A stretch of DNA of 10,231 nt, taken from NCBI GenBank assembly GCA_035565615.1, contig DATMSB010000123.1, positions 1-10,231 on the forward strand, in the 5' to 3' direction. Of this stretch, positions 7,210-10,231 are shown piece by piece; position 1 is the stretch's first letter, and each line of letters starts with the position of its first letter. This DNA comes from Vulgatibacter sp035565615. Lineage in GTDB: Bacteria > Myxococcota > Myxococcia > Myxococcales > Vulgatibacteraceae. The position numbers and the translations under genes were made by a program. The notes below the pieces were generated by a model, which worked only from the letters and a program-made list of their open reading frames with translations, was not told the DNA's origin and did not search any database.

Positions 7210-8622
7210 ATGTTCGACCCGATGCTTTCCTTGCCAACCCCCTTCGCGACGATGGTCGAGCTCTTCTCGCGGTCGCCCCATGGCGTGGCCATCCTCGAGT
7301 GGCCCGGGCAGCGGCTCCGCTGGGTGAACGACTCGTTCAAGGCGTGGGCCGGCGACGTGCCATCGCTCGCGGGGATGCCGCTCGAGAAGCTCCTGCCGGG
7401 CTTCCGATCGCTCCTCCCGGTGATCCGCACCATGCGGCGCGAGGGGAAGGCGCAGTCCTTCCACCAGCTCGCCGTCGGCGCCCACTGCGGCGCGAGCCGA
7501 TGGATCACCGGCGTGGTCGCCCCGGTGGACGGCTACATCGTCCTCGACTTCCACGACTCCACGGCGAAGATGCAGGCGCTCGAGGTGAGCCTCGCCGGCG
7601 AGCAGCTGTTGGAGCAGGTGCCCTTCCCGGTGGCCCTGATCGACGCCCGGGGCGCCGCGATCCGGGTCAGCCAGCGGGCACAGACGAGGCTCGGCCTCGA
7701 GCCGGGGCAGGTCGCCAGCACGATCCCGGCGGTGATCCAGCTCCAGGACAACCAGGGGCATCGGCTGGACGCCGAAGCCTTCGCGTTCCGCCGGCTGTCG
7801 AAGGGAGAGACGGTCGAGGTCCGCGGCAGCCTCTGGGATCGTCTCCTCGGCGAGCGGCGCGACTGCGTGATCTACGGCGCGCCGATCCGGGTGCGGGGGC
7901 GGCCGGCGTCGGTGCTGCTGGTGTCGATCGACGTCACCGACCTGCGCCAGCTCGAGCGCGCGAAGGACGAGTTCATCAACGTGGCCGGCCACGAGCTGCG
8001 CACGCCGCTCACCGCGGCGCGGACCTACCTGCAGCTCGCGCTGCGCAAGGGCCTGGACCACGCCGACGCCCAGACGATGATCGAGAACGCGATCATCGCC
8101 ACCAAGCGAATGCAGCGCCTCATCAACGACATCCTCGAGACGGAGCGGCTGGAGACGGGGCGCCTGGAGCTGCGGCTCGAGCACCGGGATCTGGCGGCGA
8201 CGATCGAGGAGGCGCTGGACCGGGAGCAGCGGCAGCTCGGCGACGAGCGCAAGCTCGAGATCCGGATCGAGGGCCCCCTCGTGGCCGAGCACGACCCGGT
8301 GCGGGTGGAGCAGATCCTCCACAACCTGATCTCGAACGCGGTGCGGTACTCGCGCTTCGGCGAGCCGGTGCGGGTGCGGGCCTTCGCCGAGAAGACGCTC
8401 GCGCGGGTGGAGGTCGAGGACGACGGCGACGGCATCGCGGAGGACGAGATCCCCTGGGTCTTCGATCGCCTCTTCCGCGGGCACAAGTCCCGGGGCGACG
8501 GCCTCGGGGTGGGCCTCTACGTCGCCAAGCTCCTGGTGGAGCTGCACGGCGGCCGCATCGGCGTCACCTCCGGCCCCGGCCGCGGCGCGCGGTTCTTCTT
8601 CTACCTCCCCCTCGCCGACTGA
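7210..8622 (+). CDS. Soluble PAS-domain sensor histidine kinase
   Basis: 470 residues with no membrane segment, so a cytoplasmic sensor. Two PAS-like domains come first (about 14-115 and 128-245). The second ends in VSIDVTDLRQLERAKDEF, the usual PAS-to-kinase linker. The HisKA domain has the H-box AGHELRTPLT with phospho-acceptor H261. The HATPase domain has an N-box around HNLISNAVRYS (371-381), a G1 box EDDGDGIA (403-410), an F-box VFDRLFRG (417-424) and a G2 box GLGVGLYV (431-438). All motifs needed for autophosphorylation are intact. No response regulator is encoded next to it, so it is an orphan kinase, common in Myxococcota. The ligand of the PAS domains cannot be told. ATG 7210 is the first usual start after an in-frame stop (TAA 7144-7146). 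It is probably transcribed separately from the Bat operon. Confidence 0.93.
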   Translation: MFDPMLSLPTPFATMVELFSRSPHGVAILEWPGQRLRWVNDSFKAWAGDVPSLAGMPLEKLLPGFRSLLPVIRTMRREGKAQSFHQLAVGAHCGASRWITGVVAPVDGYIVLDFHDSTAKMQALEVSLAGEQLLEQVPFPVALIDARGAAIRVSQRAQTRLGLEPGQVASTIPAVIQLQDNQGHRLDAEAFAFRRLSKGETVEVRGSLWDRLLGERRDCVIYGAPIRVRGRPASVLLVSIDVTDLRQLERAKDEFINVAGHELRTPLTAARTYLQLALRKGLDHADAQTMIENAIIATKRMQRLINDILETERLETGRLELRLEHRDLAATIEEALDREQRQLGDERKLEIRIEGPLVAEHDPVRVEQILHNLISNAVRYSRFGEPVRVRAFAEKTLARVEVEDDGDGIAEDEIPWVFDRLFRGHKSRGDGLGVGLYVAKLLVELHGGRIGVTSGPGRGARFFFYLPLAD

Positions 8623-8666
8623 GGGGAGGCGCGCCCCGACGGGCCGGCCCCGCGATCCCCGGGTCG

Positions 8667-8675
8667 TGCTACCGT
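8667..8675 (+). promoter_or_regulatory. Extended -10 box for a leaderless nagZ mRNA
   Basis: TGC-TACCGT fits the extended -10 pattern TGnTAnnnT. It ends 8 nt before ATG 8684, which places transcription initiation at or within a base or two of the start codon. No Shine-Dalgarno sequence precedes the ATG, as expected for a leaderless transcript. There is no clear -35 box, which extended -10 promoters tolerate. Confidence 0.45.
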
Positions 8676-8683
8676 TGCGCATC

Positions 8684-9847
8684 ATGAACGCATCGACCCT
8701 CGAGCGGGCGGTGGCCAGGCTCTTCTGCGCAGGCTTCCAGGGCCTGGCCGTCCCGGCGGAGCTCGCCGAGCTGCAGGCGCGCGGGATCACCGGCGCGATC
8801 CTCTTCCGCCGCAACGTGGAGTCGCCCGCGCAGGTGGCGGCGCTGAACGCGGAGCTGGAGGAGCGGGCGGGCAGGCCCTTCCTCGTCTCGGTGGATCAGG
8901 AGGGCGGCCGGGTGATGCGCCTGCGGGAGCCCTGCACCGCCCTGCCGCCGATGCGCGATCTCGGCGCCGCCGACGACCCCGCCCTCGCCCGCCGGATGGG
9001 CGCCGTGCTCGGGCGGGAGCTGCGCGCACTCGGCTTCGACCTCGACTTCGCCCCCGTGCTCGACGTGGACACCAACCCCGACAATCCGGTGATCGGCGAT
9101 CGCTCCTTCGGGCGCGACGCCGAGCGGGTGGCGGCCCTCGGGGCCGCGGCGATCCGCGGCCTGCAGGAGGCGGGGGTGGCGGCGTGCGGCAAGCACTTCC
9201 CCGGGCACGGCGACACCTCCCAGGACAGCCACGAGGAGCTGCCGCGGCTCCCCCACGATCCGGCCCGGCTCGAGGCGGTGGAGCTACCGCCCTTTCGCGC
9301 GGCGATCGAGGCCGGGGTGGCGTCGATCATGACGGCCCACGTGATCTTCGAGGCGCTGGACCCGCTGCACCCCGCCACCATGAGCCGCCCGGCGCTGGAC
9401 GGGATCCTCCGGGATCGGATGGGCTTCGGCGGCGTGGTGATCTCCGACGACCTGGAGATGAAGGCGATCGCCGATCACTTCGGGATCGAGGAGGCGGTGG
9501 TGCGCGGCATGAACGCCGGCGTGGATCTCTTCCTCGTCTGCCACACCCCGGCGGTCCAGCATGAGGCGATCGATCGGCTCATCGCCGCCGTGGAACGCGG
9601 CGACGTGCCCATGGCGCGGGTGGAGGAGGCGGGGCGGCGGATCGACGCGCTGGTGGCCCGGTACGTGAGGCCGAAGAGCCGCCACCCGGATCTCTCGGTG
9701 CTGGGCTGCGACGAGCACCGGGCGGTGGCCGACGCCATCGCCGCCGCCGCGGGCCGCGCCGCCGGCGCGCCGGGCGCGGATCCCACCGAGCTGGCTCGAG
9801 GGACGGTCAACCCCGCTTCTCGACGATCTTCAGGGCCAGGAGCGTGA
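8684..9847 (+). CDS. nagZ: Beta-N-acetylglucosaminidase NagZ (glycoside hydrolase family 3)
   Basis: 387 residues forming a single GH3 TIM barrel. Hallmarks are LVSVDQEGGRVMRL (67-80), DFAPVLDVD (121-129), NPVIGDRSFG (134-143), the signature KHFPGHGDT (170-178) with the catalytic Asp-His pair in DSH (D181, H183), and the nucleophile region VISDDLEM with D255. The enzyme removes N-acetylglucosamine from anhydro-muropeptides in peptidoglycan recycling. It has no signal peptide, as expected for the cytoplasmic enzyme of Gram-negatives. It is somewhat longer than typical Gram-negative NagZ because of an Ala/Gly/Arg-rich C-terminal tail (about 350-387), whose last 13 codons or so overlap the convergent gene. 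GTG 8666 would add only six residues and sits within the proposed promoter, so ATG 8684 is preferred. The 61-bp gap to the kinase gene means co-transcription is possible but not required. Confidence 0.93.
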   Translation: MNASTLERAVARLFCAGFQGLAVPAELAELQARGITGAILFRRNVESPAQVAALNAELEERAGRPFLVSVDQEGGRVMRLREPCTALPPMRDLGAADDPALARRMGAVLGRELRALGFDLDFAPVLDVDTNPDNPVIGDRSFGRDAERVAALGAAAIRGLQEAGVAACGKHFPGHGDTSQDSHEELPRLPHDPARLEAVELPPFRAAIEAGVASIMTAHVIFEALDPLHPATMSRPALDGILRDRMGFGGVVISDDLEMKAIADHFGIEEAVVRGMNAGVDLFLVCHTPAVQHEAIDRLIAAVERGDVPMARVEEAGRRIDALVARYVRPKSRHPDLSVLGCDEHRAVADAIAAAAGRAAGAPGADPTELARGTVNPASRRSSGPGA

Positions 9848-10231
9848 CCAGGGTGGAGTAGACCTCCGCCTCCGGGCGATCGGCGAGGGCCACCAGCGCG
9901 GCGACGTCGCGGTTGCCGTCGATGCGCGAGAGGAGGTGGGCCTCCCAGGGCTCGAGCTCGATCTCGGTGAGCTGGAAGGCGGGATCCTCCGACGGGATGA
10001 GCCGATCCGTCTTGGCGAGCATCCGCTGCTGCCGCGCCGGGCTGTAGAGCTTCTTGATGCCGCGGGAGATGAGCTGGGCCGGGTGGATGCCGAGGCGGAT
10101 GGGCTCGTGGCGGGCCTTCGAGTGGAAGGTCATCACGTACTCCCCCTCCTGCCACGCAAACACGGAGTAGAGGATCGACTTCACCTGCTGCGCCACGTAG
10201 TACATGCGCTCGGCGTCCTGCAGCAGGCCCA
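9807..10231 (-). CDS. DUF4388 (PATAN)-like protein, C-terminal part (5' end outside window)
   Basis: The frame is open to the right edge of the window, so the start lies beyond it; 140 residues are visible, starting GLLQDAERMYYVAQQ. An ATG at 10205 exists but the frame continues upstream of it with coding character, so it is unlikely to be the start. The segment VKSILYSVFAWQEGEYVMTF resembles the end of a DUF4388/PATAN domain. A linker and a small helical C-terminal domain follow (LTEIELEPWEAHLLSRIDG to the end), of a kind I associate with DUF4388 proteins of myxobacteria, often linked to signalling or motility. No catalytic motif is visible and no function can be assigned from this part. It converges on nagZ and shares 41 bp of coding sequence with it. 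The reading frame is secure; the family is a recognition call. Confidence 0.65.
   Translation of the reverse strand, partial: GLLQDAERMYYVAQQVKSILYSVFAWQEGEYVMTFHSKARHEPIRLGIHPAQLISRGIKKLYSPARQQRMLAKTDRLIPSEDPAFQLTEIELEPWEAHLLSRIDGNRDVAALVALADRPEAEVYSTLVTLLALKIVEKRG

Noticed and set aside
8666..8683. Upstream GTG start for nagZ
   Set aside because: It adds six residues only, has no ribosome binding site, and falls in the extended -10 box.
7041..8687. Plus-strand open frame of 548 codons overlapping the kinase
   Set aside because: Its translation is Arg/Ala/Pro-rich with no motif, while the other frame encodes all histidine-kinase boxes.

Overview
The window is very GC-rich, tightly packed DNA, with strong G/C preference at third codon positions and little intergenic space. 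This composition and the gene set suggest a member of the Myxococcota (myxobacteria and relatives). The gene set is a large coiled-coil DUF4175-type protein, a peptidase-MA/TPR protein, a MoxR/DUF58/BatA cluster, an orphan soluble histidine kinase and a DUF4388-like protein. The phylum is an inference from composition and gene content; no rRNA or other marker is present.

Positions 1-7006 hold one plus-strand operon of five genes. It starts with the 3' end of a DUF4175-like gene (1-912). A secreted TPR/zinc metallopeptidase-like gene follows (909-2786), overlapping the first by 4 nt. Then come a MoxR AAA+ ATPase (2902-3912), a DUF58 VWA-like protein (3918-4805) and a membrane-anchored BatA-type protein with VWA and amidotransferase-like folds (4946-7006). 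This is the 'Bat'/MoxR-VWA arrangement. The likely division of labour is that cytoplasmic MoxR and DUF58 act as a chaperone-like pair on the envelope proteins encoded beside them. The substrate cannot be read from the sequence.

The operon junctions are the most unusual part. The start of the peptidase gene carries three degenerate in-frame repeats that push the signal peptide about 80 residues from the apparent start codon. The two longer gaps (before moxR and before batA) are each spanned by a mini-ORF that begins on the previous stop codon (GTGA) and ends on, or 3 nt before, the next start codon. A short sequence is shared between the first junction and the DUF58/batA junction. No T-tract terminator follows the operon, but three inverted repeats lie just after batA.

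Positions 7007-7209 form a 203-bp spacer with an AT-richer stretch, probably the promoter region of a cytoplasmic two-PAS histidine kinase (7210-8622). A NagZ-type beta-N-acetylglucosaminidase for peptidoglycan recycling follows (8684-9847). It has an extended -10-like box placed as expected for a leaderless mRNA. On the opposite strand the 3' part of a DUF4388-like gene (9807 to the window end) converges with nagZ and overlaps its coding sequence by 41 bp.

I see no tRNA, rRNA, CRISPR array, insertion sequence or phage gene. The families are known ones. The points worth checking are the junction architecture, the repeat-bearing N-terminus, the leaderless start and a few residue-level oddities, rather than a wholly new system.
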